Part shown: one piece after another, positions 38,216 to 47,590 of the stretch
Layout: every line of letters starts with the position of its first letter
How positions within the stretch are numbered: position 1 is the first letter of the stretch
From: Ostreococcus lucimarinus CCE9901
Lineage: Eukaryota; Chlorophyta; Mamiellophyceae; Mamiellales; Bathycoccaceae
Direction: 5' to 3'
Assembly (NCBI RefSeq): GCF_000092065.1
Contig: NC_009361.1
Location: 186,001-250,000, forward strand
Length of the DNA stretch: 64,000 bases
Translations under genes and position numbers: made by a program
The notes under the pieces: model-generated
Seen by the model: only the letters and a program-made list of their open reading frames with translations
Databases searched by the model: none
Told to the model about the DNA's origin: nothing

Positions 38216-38911
38216 CTAATCCGCCGCGTCGACGCGCGGCGCCTCGCCTCTCGCCGCCCCCGCCAACTCCGCCTGCATCCGTTTCAACTCCTCGGGATCG
38301 ATTCCCTCTAATATCTTCGGCGCCACGACCGCTAAAAACACCGACATGATCACCATGAGCGCCATCGGATTCCTCAGCAAGCTCCCCAACGACACGCTCG
38401 ACGCCGGCTCGTAGTATTCCAGCGTCGACGCCGGCGTCAATCGCAGCGGCTTCGTCGGCACCGTCACCGTTCGATCCTCGGCGAGATATGCCTCGACGTC
38501 ACCGACCTTTCCTCCGTCTCCGTCGTCCGCGCCGACGATTCGCACGGCGACGGGCGGAAAATTCAACCCGACGGCGTGCACGTCCAGCACGTGTCTTCCC
38601 GCGGGCGCGTCCCGCACCGCGAACGTCCCGTCTCCTCGCACTTTGGCCCCGATCTTCCCGTGCGCCTCCGTGTTCAGCGTCACTCGAATCGTTCGCGTGT
38701 CCACGCCGTGCGCGCGCAGCGCGCCCTCGTCCAGCGCGCCGTCGAGGACGTAACGCTCGCGCGTCACCACCGCCGTGTTCGCGCCATCGCGCGTCTTCAT
38801 CGTCCCCTCCTGCGCCGCGCGCGCGCCGCGCAGCGCCGCGAGCGTCGCGCACGCGCAGAGTGCGTACCATCCGATCGCGCGTCGCCGCGTCGCGTCGCGC
38901 CGCGCGCGCAT
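38216..38911 (-). CDS. EMC7: ER membrane protein complex subunit 7 (EMC7)
   Basis: EMC7 is a lumenal beta-sandwich subunit of the ER membrane insertase. The 231-aa protein has a signal peptide (WYALCACATLAALRGARA). A carbohydrate-binding-like beta fold follows, including GKIGAKVRGDGTFAVRDAPA and GRHVLDVHAVGLNFPPVAV, then PLRLTPASTLEYYEPASSVS. A transmembrane helix NPMALMVIMSVFLAVVAPKI and cytosolic ...PEELKRMQAEL close the protein. This order and the YYEPA...NPM-LM signature are diagnostic. The head-to-head neighbour FVE-type gene starts 87 bp away. Confidence 0.92.
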   Translation of the reverse strand: MRARRDATRRRAIGWYALCACATLAALRGARAAQEGTMKTRDGANTAVVTRERYVLDGALDEGALRAHGVDTRTIRVTLNTEAHGKIGAKVRGDGTFAVRDAPAGRHVLDVHAVGLNFPPVAVRIVGADDGDGGKVGDVEAYLAEDRTVTVPTKPLRLTPASTLEYYEPASSVSLGSLLRNPMALMVIMSVFLAVVAPKILEGIDPEELKRMQAELAGAARGEAPRVDAAD

Positions 38912-38998
38912 CGCGTCGCGCTGTCCCGCGAACGCGCGGTGCGTCGCGCATTCAAAACCTCATTCGTCGTCGCCGCGCGTCGACGCGCGCGCGCCGTC

Positions 38999-40459
38999 AT
39001 GATCACCGACGACGCGTACGGACGATGGAAGTCGTTGGTCCCGTTCGTGTACGACTGGTTCGCGCACACGCGGACGTCGTGGCCGTCGCTGTGCGCGCGC
39101 TGGGGCGAGGTGCTCGACGCGAACGACCATCGCTCGCGACAGCGCGTCTATCTCACCGAACAGACCGAAGGGACGACGGCGAGCGGGAAGCCGACGCCGA
39201 ACACGATATTGGTGTGCCAGGCGGAGGTGGTGCGACCGCGCGTGGCGGCGGCGGAGCACATGATTTTCGATGAACACGCAAAGTCGCCAATTTTAAAGAA
39301 GGAAAAGGCGCTGTGGCACCCGGGAGAGGTGAATCGAATGCGGTGCGTGCCGGGGAAAGAAAACGTGCTGTTGACGCACACGGATGCGCCGGAGGTGTTC
39401 GTGTTCGACGCGAACGGGCCGGGAGGGAAGCAGAGCGCGTGTAAGAGAGCAGACGGGACGCAGTACACGCCGCCGACGGCGTGCTTGCGAGGACACACGG
39501 AAAACGCGGAATACGCGCTGGCGGTGTCGACGGTGGGAGAGGTGGTGGCGAGTGGAGGTAAGGATGAAAAGGTGATGATTTGGGAGCTCGGAGATGCGAG
39601 CACGGGGGGCGGGGCGAGAGGAAAGGAGGAGAAGGAGGGAAGCGGCGCGCCCGTGGTGGGCGGCGGGTTGAGCTCGACGGAACTCGCGAGACACACGTCT
39701 ATTTGGGCGCGCGTCGAGTTTTCGGGGCACACCGATACGATCGAGGATGTGTGCTTTAACCCACGGAACGAGCGGGAGCTGTGCTCGGTCGGGGATGATC
39801 GGAATATGTTTTTTTGGGACACGCGAACGAAGAAGGCGGCGGGGTTCGCGAAGGGGGCGCACGCGGACGACGTGCACTGCGTCGCGTGGAGCGCGTTCGA
39901 AGAGCACGTCATCGTTACTGGTGGAAAAGACACCACCGTTAAGGTTTGGGATCGTCGAACGCTGTCCGATAGCTCGAACGAGGCAATGCACACGTTCGAC
40001 GACCACACCGACAGTGTTTTGTGCGTGGACATGCACCCGCAGGCAAAGGGGGTTTTCATGACAGCCGACGAAGTAGGCCGCGTGAACGTGTTTGATTACT
40101 CGAAAGTCGGCGCTGAACAGAGTGCGGAACAAGCAAAAGCTGGTCCGGCGCACTTGGTCTTTCAGCACAGCGGCCATCGTGGGACGGTTTGGGATATTCA
40201 GTGGAACCCTTACGACTCCTGGACCGCGTGCTCGACCTCGGTCGGGGACTTTCAGAATACTTTGCAACTCTGGCGCGTGAACGATTTGATCTATCGCGAC
40301 GAAGAGGAGTGCATTCGTGAGCTCGAACAACATCGGGATATCATATGTGGTCGCGCGGCGCTGAAACAGTCAGAGCCGTCGGTGAAGGAGGAAAAAACGG
40401 ACGCCGACACCGACGGCGGCTCTATTATCATCGAAGACGACCGCGTGGACGAAGACTAG
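38999..40459 (+). CDS. MSI4: MSI4/FVE-type WD40 histone-binding protein (RbAp46/48 family)
   Basis: RbAp46/48-like proteins bind histone H4 helix 1 in HDAC, PRC2 and CAF-1 complexes; plant MSI4/FVE is a DDB1-CUL4 adaptor and chromatin repressor. The 486-aa product starts RWKSLVPFVYDWFAHTRTSWPSL, the N-terminal helix of this subgroup. It continues QRVYLTEQTEGT, LRGHTENAEYALAVST, GGKDEKVMIWEL, SGHTDTIEDVCFNP, VGDDRNMFFWDTR, GGKDTTVKVWDRR and NTLQLWRVND. The tail is acidic. The ATG at 38999 is chosen because sequence upstream is unrelated and overlaps EMC7. Confidence 0.9.
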   Translation: MITDDAYGRWKSLVPFVYDWFAHTRTSWPSLCARWGEVLDANDHRSRQRVYLTEQTEGTTASGKPTPNTILVCQAEVVRPRVAAAEHMIFDEHAKSPILKKEKALWHPGEVNRMRCVPGKENVLLTHTDAPEVFVFDANGPGGKQSACKRADGTQYTPPTACLRGHTENAEYALAVSTVGEVVASGGKDEKVMIWELGDASTGGGARGKEEKEGSGAPVVGGGLSSTELARHTSIWARVEFSGHTDTIEDVCFNPRNERELCSVGDDRNMFFWDTRTKKAAGFAKGAHADDVHCVAWSAFEEHVIVTGGKDTTVKVWDRRTLSDSSNEAMHTFDDHTDSVLCVDMHPQAKGVFMTADEVGRVNVFDYSKVGAEQSAEQAKAGPAHLVFQHSGHRGTVWDIQWNPYDSWTACSTSVGDFQNTLQLWRVNDLIYRDEEECIRELEQHRDIICGRAALKQSEPSVKEEKTDADTDGGSIIIEDDRVDED

Positions 40460-40541
40460 ATCAAAATTTTGGAATCAAAAGACTAGAAATGAAGTGTATC
40501 AATCATGAACTGAAGTGTATCTATCATGTGTGCTAACTGCG

Positions 40542-41791
40542 CTAACGTTCTGCTCCGAACGCGCCGAGTCCGACGCGTTTTCCTCGAGTCGTCGCGGTGA
40601 CGGGCTCCGCGATGCCCTCGCCTTCTCTACCTACGCCTGAGCCTTGCCCTTGGAATCCCATCTTAGCGAGCATGCGGCTCCCGAACCCAGTGGTATGTTT
40701 TTCAAACGCGCCGTACTCGTGTCCCGCGCCGACAACGGTGCCGCGCTTCTTCGCGCGAGCCTTCTCGATGAATTCTCGGTCCCTTGCCTGCGCCTCGGCC
40801 GCGCGTCGCGCGCCGCGATTCGGATACACGACCGGTTCACCGTTGGCGTTGGGTTCCATCGACGGTTTCTTGCGAGAATCCTCGTCGTCGTCGTCGTCGA
40901 TGAAGACGTCGGAGTCTCGCGCGACACCGCCAGAAATGAATTGCACTGCAGGTTTCGCGCGTCGACGCGTCTTCTTCGTCGGCCCACCGCGCGTACTTTT
41001 TGTCGACGCGCGCGCCCCGCGAACGTTCGTCGAGCGCGGCTCTCGTCGAGCGGCAGAATCTATGTGAATGATCGCGTGACGCCTCTTCCCACCACCGCGA
41101 ACTTCGAGCGCGCAGTCGTGCCGTTTCGCGACCCTCGCCGCGTCTTCGAGCGAAAGCGACGTCGGGCACCCGACGTACGCCGCGCCCGCGTCGATCGCCG
41201 CCGCGATAACGCGCGACCACTTCGCGTCGTCGTCGTCGTCGTCGAAATCATCGCTCGCGTTCGCCGCGAATCGCGCCTCGATTTCTTCTTCGTCGCTCGA
41301 ATCCCACGGAGGCTCCGGCGGCCCGCCCTCGACGTCCATGTTCATGATCGATCGCAACTCTCGCGCGAGCCTCGCGTCGCTCTCATCCTCGTCCTCGTCG
41401 AACTCGCGCTCGTCCTCATCGCCCACGAACGCCCCATCGTCGCCCTCGTCGCTCGACGTCGCCCCGCCGCTCCGCAAACGCGCGTTCTCCGCGTAATCCA
41501 TCGCCGCGTCGTCGTCCACGCTCGAGCCGTCGCTCCAATCCTCGTCCGAGCTCTCCGCCGCCTCCTCCGACGCCACCGACGCCGCCATTCGCATACTATC
41601 GTTCCCGATCGACGTCCCGCCGTCTCCCGCGCCGTCGTACTCGTGCGCCACCGCCGCGTTCGCCGACGCCGACGCGCCGCCGACGCGGTCCAGCACCACC
41701 TCCACGCCGCCGACGCGCAGGATCCGCGCGCCGCGTCCGCCGCGTCCGCGCCGTCGATATCGCGCGCATCGCAATCCCGCGCGTCGCGTCG

Positions 41792-41822
<31 letters not shown>

Positions 41823-41963
41823 CGAGCTCGACCGCCCGGCGATGATTTCTTCGTCCGTCCACCGCGCGCGCGTCGCGCGGCGCGCGCCGTCGGCGTCGCG
41901 ACGCCGCGCGGGCGACCGCGCGCCCGCGCGCCGCGCGTCCGCGTCCGCGCGTCGCGCGGGCAT
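40542..41963 (-). CDS. R3H and G-patch protein (SQS1-like)
   Basis: G-patch proteins activate DEAH-box RNA helicases in splicing and ribosome assembly. The 473-aa product is very acidic in the first 240 residues. An R3H-like segment follows at about 270-320 (DDDDDDAKWSRVIAAAI, DAARVAKRHDCALEV, then KRRHAIIHID). The C-terminal G-patch is TTGFGSRMLAKMGFQGQGSG followed by VGREGEGIAEPV, with R-G-K-R-V-G-L-G-A close by. This domain order matches yeast Sqs1 and plant homologues that work with Prp43. The start at 41963 avoids overlap with the divergent gene at 41994; an earlier in-frame ATG is at 41990. Confidence 0.85.
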
Positions 41964-41993
41964 GCGCGCGGCGGACGGATGCCGCGTCACACG

Positions 41994-43040
41994 ATGCCGC
42001 GCGCGACGTCGAGCGACGACGCGCGACGGCGCGCGCGCGACGGCGCGACGCGCGTCCGGAGACGCGCGCGACGACCGCGCGGATCGTGGCGAGGCGTCGC
42101 GTGCGCGTGCGCGGTCGTCGCGACGGCGACGCGCGAGGCGAGGGGTGCGTTCGGGACAAGATGCGACGACGACGACGACGACGACGCGACGACGCGACGA
42201 CGCGACGACGCGACGGAAGAAACGGAAGAAACGGAAGACTGACGCGTCGGCGCGCGACCAGGCGGCATCGCGAGCAAAATGGCGCTGAAGTACGGGAAGG
42301 AGGCGCTCAGGGAGGCGCGCGCGGCGCGCGAGGCGGGACGCGCGCCGAACGGGTGGACGGCGCGCGCGGTGGATTGGGCGACGCGAAAGCTCGAGGAAAG
42401 ACGCGACGACGACGAGGAGGGCGATGGTGGACGCGCGCGGAGCGCGTTCGAGGGAAGCACGGACGAGGGATGGCGGGAGACGGAGGATTGGGATTCGGGC
42501 GCGAGCGAAGACGCGGACGCGAGCGGAGACGCGGCGACGAAGGACGCGGACGCGGGATCGGTGACGCGCGATGAGGACGAGACGGAGAGCGACGGCGCGG
42601 GCGTGGGAATGCGAGTGATGTATCCGGAGACGTTCGATGAGGTCACGGCGGCGGCGAGGAACGAGGCGGGGGCGTGCGCGAGCGACGGTTCGAGCGACGA
42701 CGTCGAGCGATGGCTCGTCGTCGCGTGCGCGCGGAGTTCACCGACGTGTCGCGATTTAGCGCCGAGACTGGCGCTGATGAGCCATGATAGCGCGTTCACG
42801 TCGAGCGAGGGCGCGGGGTACGGCGTCGGGTGGGTCGATTGTACGCCCGAAAACGCGAGAGGATGGTGCGTCAACCGACTCGGCGCCAAGGCGGTGCCGA
42901 CGATCGTCGCCATCGCGCGCGGGCGAGAAGAGACGTACGACGGCGGATTCAAGGGAGATTTCATGCGAGAAATTCGGCGTTTCGCCACGTCTCACGCGGC
43001 GTCCGCGTCGACGAGTTGCTCGGCTTCGGGCGACGAGTAA
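41994..43040 (+). CDS. thioredoxin-fold protein without CxxC, signal sequence, one intron
   Basis: Exon 1 (41994-42144) and exon 2 (42262-43040) join across a 117-nt intron that begins GTGCGT, contains GACTGAC 19 nt from its end and finishes CCAG. The 309-aa product has an Arg-rich start and a hydrophobic core (GVACACAVVATA) suggesting a secretory or organelle signal. A short helical region (ALKYGKEALREARAAREAG) and an acidic disordered middle follow. The thioredoxin-like C-terminal domain has WLVVACARSSPTCRDLAPRL, VGWVDCTPENARGWCVNRL and GAKAVPTIVAIARG with the cis-Pro. The active-site position reads S-P-T-C rather than C-x-x-C, so dithiol redox activity is doubtful. Confidence 0.72.
42165..42239 (+). 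repeat. microsatellite-like repeats inside an intron
   Basis: A GAC run is followed by several CGCGACGA units and then by three GGAAGAAAC-type 9-mers. The block fills most of the 117-nt intron of the thioredoxin-fold gene. It overlaps no coding sequence in the spliced model. Confidence 0.75.
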
Positions 43041-43087
43041 CCGACTCGGCGAGCGAAAGCCCGAGGCCCGCCACTCGCGGTCGCGCC

Positions 43088-44284
43088 ATGGCGGTCGCCA
43101 CCGGTGGACGTTTCGCCGAACGCTCCGCGTCGGTGAAGCCGATCGGACGCGAGCGCCCAGAACGTCGCGCGCGGCGTCGAGTGGTGCGCGTGGCGTCGAC
43201 TCGCGACGCTCGACTCGTGGAGCTTTATTCGGGCATCGGCGCCACTCGACTCGCGCTGGAGCCTCTGGTGACGCTTAAAAGCGCCATCGCGGTGGATAAC
43301 TCCGACGCCGCGAACGCGGTGTACGAGGCCAACTTCGCCGACGCCCCGCGAAGAGTCAACGTAGAGCACCTGGACTTGAATGCGCTTTTCGCATCTGGGA
43401 ACGGGGACGAGGGACGACAGGGACGAAGGAACGACTACGTGTTGACTGTTTCTCCCCCGTGTCAGCCGTACACGCGACGAGGCAAAGGCTTGGCGTCCGA
43501 AGATCCGCGCGCTCGAAGCTTTCACGCGGTGATTGATCAGCTGCGCGCGATCGAGCACGTTCCCAGACGTATATTTGTCGAAAACGTCGTCGGCTTTGAG
43601 TCGAGCGACACGAGACGCGCGCTATTGAACGCGTTAGGAAGTCGGCGATACGACGTGAGGGAGTTTATCGTTAGTCCGATGGCGTTGGGCATTCCGTATT
43701 CGCGTTCTCGTTACTACTTGATCGCGACTTTGCGCGAGGGCGGGTTTCGCGCTCCGACGCCGGCGTGGCTTGCGGGACGAGAATTAAACGACGACGGATC
43801 CGTCGTCACCTCTGACGCGCAGAGCAGTCCGTCATCGTCAGCGACGCTCAGTGAGTACATAGTCGCCGACGCGGATGGGCGAGTGGACTTATTGTTGAGC
43901 CCAGATACGATCAAGAAGTATCGTCGCATGCTCGACGTGGTGCACGCGAAGAGTCGGCGGTGCTCCACATTCACGTCAGGTTACGGCAGTACAGTGTTCG
44001 GGGGCTCAGTCGTACTTCGCGGCGGTAACGATGAGCTTGTGTCGATGTTGGAAGTAGATGTAAACGAGACGTCGGGCGTCGCTCGAATCAGCGAGCGAGA
44101 CATCGAACGTTTCGTCGGCGAATTGCGCTGGTTCGCCGTTGAAGAAATCAAGAGGCTGCACGGCGTGCGGCGAGATTTCACGTTCGACGCGTGTTCGACG
44201 AAGAAGGCGATATTCCTCCTCGGCAACTCGATATCGGTCGACGTCGTTCGCGAAGTGCTGCGCCATTTGATTCAAGACGGTTAG
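43088..44284 (+). CDS. DNMT2: DNMT2/TRDMT1 tRNA (cytosine-38-C5) methyltransferase
   Basis: Despite its DNA-methyltransferase fold, DNMT2 methylates C38 of tRNA-Asp and related tRNAs. The 398-aa product has motif I ELYSGIGATRLALEPL and motif IV VSPPCQPYTRRG with catalytic C125. The ENV motif is IFVENVVGFESSDTRRALL, followed by SPMALGIPYSRSRYYLIA. The C-terminal conserved region includes FTSGYGSTVFGGS and the final RLHGVRRDFTF...KAIFLLGNSISVDVV. The residues after PPCQPYTR match the DNMT2 subgroup. It begins 47 bp after the upstream gene on the same strand. Confidence 0.93.
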   Translation: MAVATGGRFAERSASVKPIGRERPERRARRRVVRVASTRDARLVELYSGIGATRLALEPLVTLKSAIAVDNSDAANAVYEANFADAPRRVNVEHLDLNALFASGNGDEGRQGRRNDYVLTVSPPCQPYTRRGKGLASEDPRARSFHAVIDQLRAIEHVPRRIFVENVVGFESSDTRRALLNALGSRRYDVREFIVSPMALGIPYSRSRYYLIATLREGGFRAPTPAWLAGRELNDDGSVVTSDAQSSPSSSATLSEYIVADADGRVDLLLSPDTIKKYRRMLDVVHAKSRRCSTFTSGYGSTVFGGSVVLRGGNDELVSMLEVDVNETSGVARISERDIERFVGELRWFAVEEIKRLHGVRRDFTFDACSTKKAIFLLGNSISVDVVREVLRHLIQDG

Positions 44285-44375
44285 GCGCGCGTATTTTTAG
44301 AAGATAGCGATTTAGAGAATAGCGCGATTTTAGGAGCAGGTTTCGTAGAAGTTGACGATTTCGCGCGCGACGCGA

Positions 44376-45152
44376 CTACTTTCGCACGATTGAACCGTAG
44401 AGAACGATCGGCCCGGCCCCGCCGTCATCTTCTTCCGTCTCGAAATCGTCGGCTGTCGCTCGGATCACGACGGAACGCCCCGCGATGGAGTTCGACGTAC
44501 CCGCCTTCAGCGTCGTGTACAAATCCTTGAAACTCGTCGTCGAATCGCCATTTTCGTCCGCGACGATGTTTCCTAGATCTCCAATGTGTCTGTTCAGCAC
44601 GCATCCATCGCCCACGAAGTGGCACGCGCTCGCGCCAAACTTTTTCAACGCCGTCGGTCCGTGGTGCGGTCGCTTATCGGGATTATAGCTCTTCCCCGTG
44701 CACGCGCCCGCGTCGTCGCACCCGCTCACGTCCCCATTCTCGTGCACGTTGATCCCGTGTTTCCCCGGCGTCAACCCTCGAACGTTCGCTCGCACCACCA
44801 CGACCTCCTGGTTCGCGCGGTTCGTCTCCAGCGAAAACTCCACCTCGCCGCTCGCCCCCGCGCCCGCGCGCGTCGGCGTCAGCCTCGCCGCGTACGTCGC
44901 CTCGCCCGCCCACGCGACGCTCGCGGACGCGTGCAGCGCCACCATCGCGCTCGCGAGCGCGCGCGCCGCGTCCGCGCGTCGTCCCGCGCGCGTCCCCGTC
45001 GCGTCATCCACGTCCGCGCGCGTCGCGTCATCGCGCGCCGCCCGCGCCGCGCGCGCGCCGCGCGTCGCGCGCGCGCGTCGCGTCGTCGCGCGCGCCGTTA
45101 CTCGGCGCGTCGCCGTCGCCGTCGCCGTCGCGCGCGTCGTCGTCGTCGCCAT
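44376..45152 (-). CDS. Cu/Zn-SOD-fold protein lacking most copper ligands (CCS domain II-like)
   Basis: The 258-aa protein has a transit-like N-terminus rich in Thr/Arg/Ala followed by a second hydrophobic stretch (LASAMVALHASASVAWA), suggesting import into plastid and possibly lumen. The SOD fold is clear: VRGLTPGKHGINVHENGDVS, TGKSYNPDKRPHHG and RHIGDLGNIVADENGD. It continues with AGRSVVIRATADDF and GAGPIVLYGSIVRK. Against Cu/Zn-SOD, copper ligand His46 is N135, His48 is kept (H137), the bridging His63 is S155 and His120 is R231. Zn ligands His71, His80 and Asp83 appear kept. This loss resembles domain II of the copper chaperone CCS, but the metal-binding HMA domain and CxC tail are absent. 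It is probably not a dismutase. Confidence 0.8.
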   Translation of the reverse strand: MATTTTRATATATATRRVTARATTRRARATRGARAARAARDDATRADVDDATGTRAGRRADAARALASAMVALHASASVAWAGEATYAARLTPTRAGAGASGEVEFSLETNRANQEVVVVRANVRGLTPGKHGINVHENGDVSGCDDAGACTGKSYNPDKRPHHGPTALKKFGASACHFVGDGCVLNRHIGDLGNIVADENGDSTTSFKDLYTTLKAGTSNSIAGRSVVIRATADDFETEEDDGGAGPIVLYGSIVRK

Positions 45153-45186
45153 CGCGTCGCGCACTGCGGCGGCACTTCGCGCCGAC

Positions 45187-46128
45187 ATGCCGACCGTCGA
45201 CGCGCTCGCGCTGATGCGCGAGCGCAACGCGCGCATGCACAGCGCGGCCTCCGTCGCGCGCGGCACGACCGGATTCGCGCCGCGCGCGTCCGACGTGTTC
45301 ATCGCGACGTATCCGAAGACGGGGACGACGTGGATGATGCAGATTTGCCACCAGGTTCGCTGCGAGGCGGCGCGCGCGCGAGGCGAAGACGCGAACGGCG
45401 AAGCGTTCGACGAGATCACCGAGGTCGTGCCGTGGGACGTCGTCGCGCTGGATTGCGGGCAAGACCTGGACGCGGCGCAGACGACGACGCCGAGGCTGTT
45501 CAAGAGTCACGAGCGCGCGACGACGATGGCGCGAGGCGCGCGAAGCGTCGTCGTGACGCGCGAACCGGCGGATGTGTTTCATTCGTTTTATGAATTCTTG
45601 CCGGCGTACATGGGGATCGAACGCGGCGCGATCACGAGAGAGGAGTTCGCGGAGGCGATATTCGCGGGCGCGAGTCACAGTGGGGGGTTCGCGGAGCATT
45701 ATTTGTCGTGGTACGACGCGGCGACGGCGTCGCGCGACGACGTGTTGATGGTGGCGTTCGAGGACATGAAGGAGGATTTGGGCGCGGTCGTGGACGACGT
45801 GGCGGCGTTTTTGCGTTGTGAATTGGACGAGCGCGGGCGCGACGTGGTCTTAGAGCGCGCGAGTTTCGCGTACATGCGAAAAAACCACACGAAATTCGAC
45901 GACCATTTCGTCCGCGCGAGGTTGGCGGAGCAAATCGGCTTACCGAAGGCGTCGACGTTCAGCGTCGGCAAAGTGCGCGAGGGCGGTGGCGCCGTGGGCG
46001 CCGGCGCGCGCGAGCTTCCACAAACGGTGCGCGACGCGATTCAAGCGCACTGGGACGCTCGCATGGCGCCGAGAGGGTTCAAGACGTACGACGCGTTTCG
46101 CGCCGCGCTGCGCGATTTGCGCCGCTGA
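45187..46128 (+). CDS. cytosolic-type sulfotransferase (SULT family)
   Basis: SULTs transfer sulfate from PAPS to small hydroxyl or amine compounds. The 313-aa product has the 5'-phosphosulfate loop ATYPKTGTTWMMQ near residue 40, the 3'-phosphate motif SVVVTREPADVFHSFYEF near 120, and the late SFAYMRKNHTKFDDHFVR with the dimerisation-type KVREGG segment. The catalytic histidine in FKSHE is present. Single-domain length fits the family. Substrate is unknown. Its ATG is only 34 bp from the divergent SOD-like gene's ATG. Confidence 0.88.
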   Translation: MPTVDALALMRERNARMHSAASVARGTTGFAPRASDVFIATYPKTGTTWMMQICHQVRCEAARARGEDANGEAFDEITEVVPWDVVALDCGQDLDAAQTTTPRLFKSHERATTMARGARSVVVTREPADVFHSFYEFLPAYMGIERGAITREEFAEAIFAGASHSGGFAEHYLSWYDAATASRDDVLMVAFEDMKEDLGAVVDDVAAFLRCELDERGRDVVLERASFAYMRKNHTKFDDHFVRARLAEQIGLPKASTFSVGKVREGGGAVGAGARELPQTVRDAIQAHWDARMAPRGFKTYDAFRAALRDLRR

Positions 46129-46308
46129 GTCGTTGCGGGCACCTCGCGCGCGTTGTATTTATATAGTCATCCCTTAGCGCCACGTCACGAGCGCGCGCGC
46201 GCTCGCACGAAAACGAACGCGACCTGCGCGCGCGCGTCTCCGGTCGTCGTCTGCGCGCGTCGTCGTCCTTCGAAGCGCGTCGTCCCGCCGACGCCACTCG
46301 CCGGCGCG

Positions 46309-47475
46309 ATGAACGCCCACGCGAGCAAGCGACCGCCGGCGTCGGCGGCGACAACGAAAACGAAACGAAGAAAGCACGCGATGCGCGCGTCGAGCGCGGC
46401 GCGCGCGTCGGCGTCAGACGCGTCCGGCGCGACGCGCCGAGCGTGGGAAATCTCCAAGAAGGGCAATTTGCAAAACTTGAAACTCAACGAACGCGCGGCG
46501 CGAGAAGCGCTCGGGCCGAACGAGTGCAGAATCGCCGTCCGAGCGATCGGTTTAAATTTCGCGGACGTGTTTACGGTGCTCGGGCTGTACAGCGCGGCGC
46601 CGGAAGGGACCTTCGTGCCCGGTCTCGAGTGTTGCGGCGAGGTGGTGGAGACGGCGAGCGGGTCAAACTACGTCGTCGGCGATCGGGTGATGTGCGTAGT
46701 GCGGTTCGGCGCGTTTGCGGACGAGATTAATTGTCCGGTGACGCAAATGCGAAAACTACCGAATGGATGGAGCTTCGAGGAAGGATCTGCGTTTCTCGTG
46801 CAAGGTTTGACGTCGTACTACGGCCTGAAGGCGCTCGGCGACGTTCGCAAAAACGCGTCGGTGCTCGTTCATTCCGCCGCGGGCGGTTGTGGATTACAGA
46901 GTTTAGGGATATGCGAACGGGTCGGAGCGAAGGCGATCGCGGTTATTGGAAACCCGTCAAAAGTTGACACGCTCAAGGAACGATTTCCATCGCTCAAGGC
47001 GATAATTGTCCGCGATCGTAAACGGTTCGCCAAGCAAGTTCGTGACGCGTGCGAAGCTATCGGCGCGAGTGAGGGCGTCGACATCGTTTTCGATGCGACG
47101 CTTGGTGATTTCTTCCAAGGTGGTTGGGAGAATTTGGCGCGAGGTGGTCGATACGTGGTGTATGGCGCCGCGGATCTCACACCGCGGGGAGATTCAATTG
47201 GATTGTTGGGCTGGATTAAGCTCGCGTGGAAGTTCGTGCGACGACAGAAAGTCGACCCTCTCATGCTTCCCGGTGAGAACAAGGGCATTTTGGGGTTCAA
47301 TTTGATTTGGCAGTTTGATAGGCAGGAAGAACTCGCGCGATTGTTGGCCGAGCTCCTCGCGCTCGATTTGCCCGCTCCAAAGGTAGGCGCAACGTTCGAG
47401 TTCAGCCAGTTGCCTGAGGCCTTGCGTTTGTTTCAAACCGGACAAACGACTGGCAAGGTCGTGGTGAAAATCTAG
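46309..47475 (+). CDS. zinc-free quinone oxidoreductase-like MDR protein (VAT-1-like)
   Basis: Medium-chain dehydrogenase/reductase proteins of this branch reduce quinones or enones with NADPH and lack zinc. The 388-aa protein has an organelle-type N-terminus (MNAHASKRPPASAATTKTKR...) followed by the GroES-like domain (NECRIAVRAIGLNFADVFTV, VPGLECCGEVVE, GDRVMCVVRFGAFADE). The Rossmann domain has VLVHSAAGGCGLQSLGICER, the NADPH loop AAGGCG, DIVFDATLGDFFQGGWENL and LARGGRYVVYGAADL. The long C-terminal insert (LLGWIKLAWKFVRRQKVDPL) resembles animal VAT-1/mammalian VAT1L. Single exon. Confidence 0.88.
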   Translation: MNAHASKRPPASAATTKTKRRKHAMRASSAARASASDASGATRRAWEISKKGNLQNLKLNERAAREALGPNECRIAVRAIGLNFADVFTVLGLYSAAPEGTFVPGLECCGEVVETASGSNYVVGDRVMCVVRFGAFADEINCPVTQMRKLPNGWSFEEGSAFLVQGLTSYYGLKALGDVRKNASVLVHSAAGGCGLQSLGICERVGAKAIAVIGNPSKVDTLKERFPSLKAIIVRDRKRFAKQVRDACEAIGASEGVDIVFDATLGDFFQGGWENLARGGRYVVYGAADLTPRGDSIGLLGWIKLAWKFVRRQKVDPLMLPGENKGILGFNLIWQFDRQEELARLLAELLALDLPAPKVGATFEFSQLPEALRLFQTGQTTGKVVVKI

Positions 47476-47590
47476 GCGATCGTTCTAGAGTTAGTACGTA
47501 GTTGGATTGTCGCAAAGCTCGCAGGTAACAAATTCCGAGCCTCGTTCGAGCCTCGTTTTCTCGTAGTCGCCACTTTCTCGCCGCTCTTTC

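Noticed and set aside
45186-45503. Longer N-terminus of the SOD-like protein
   Set aside because: It would overlap the sulfotransferase coding sequence on the other strand and has no targeting-peptide logic beyond the chosen start.
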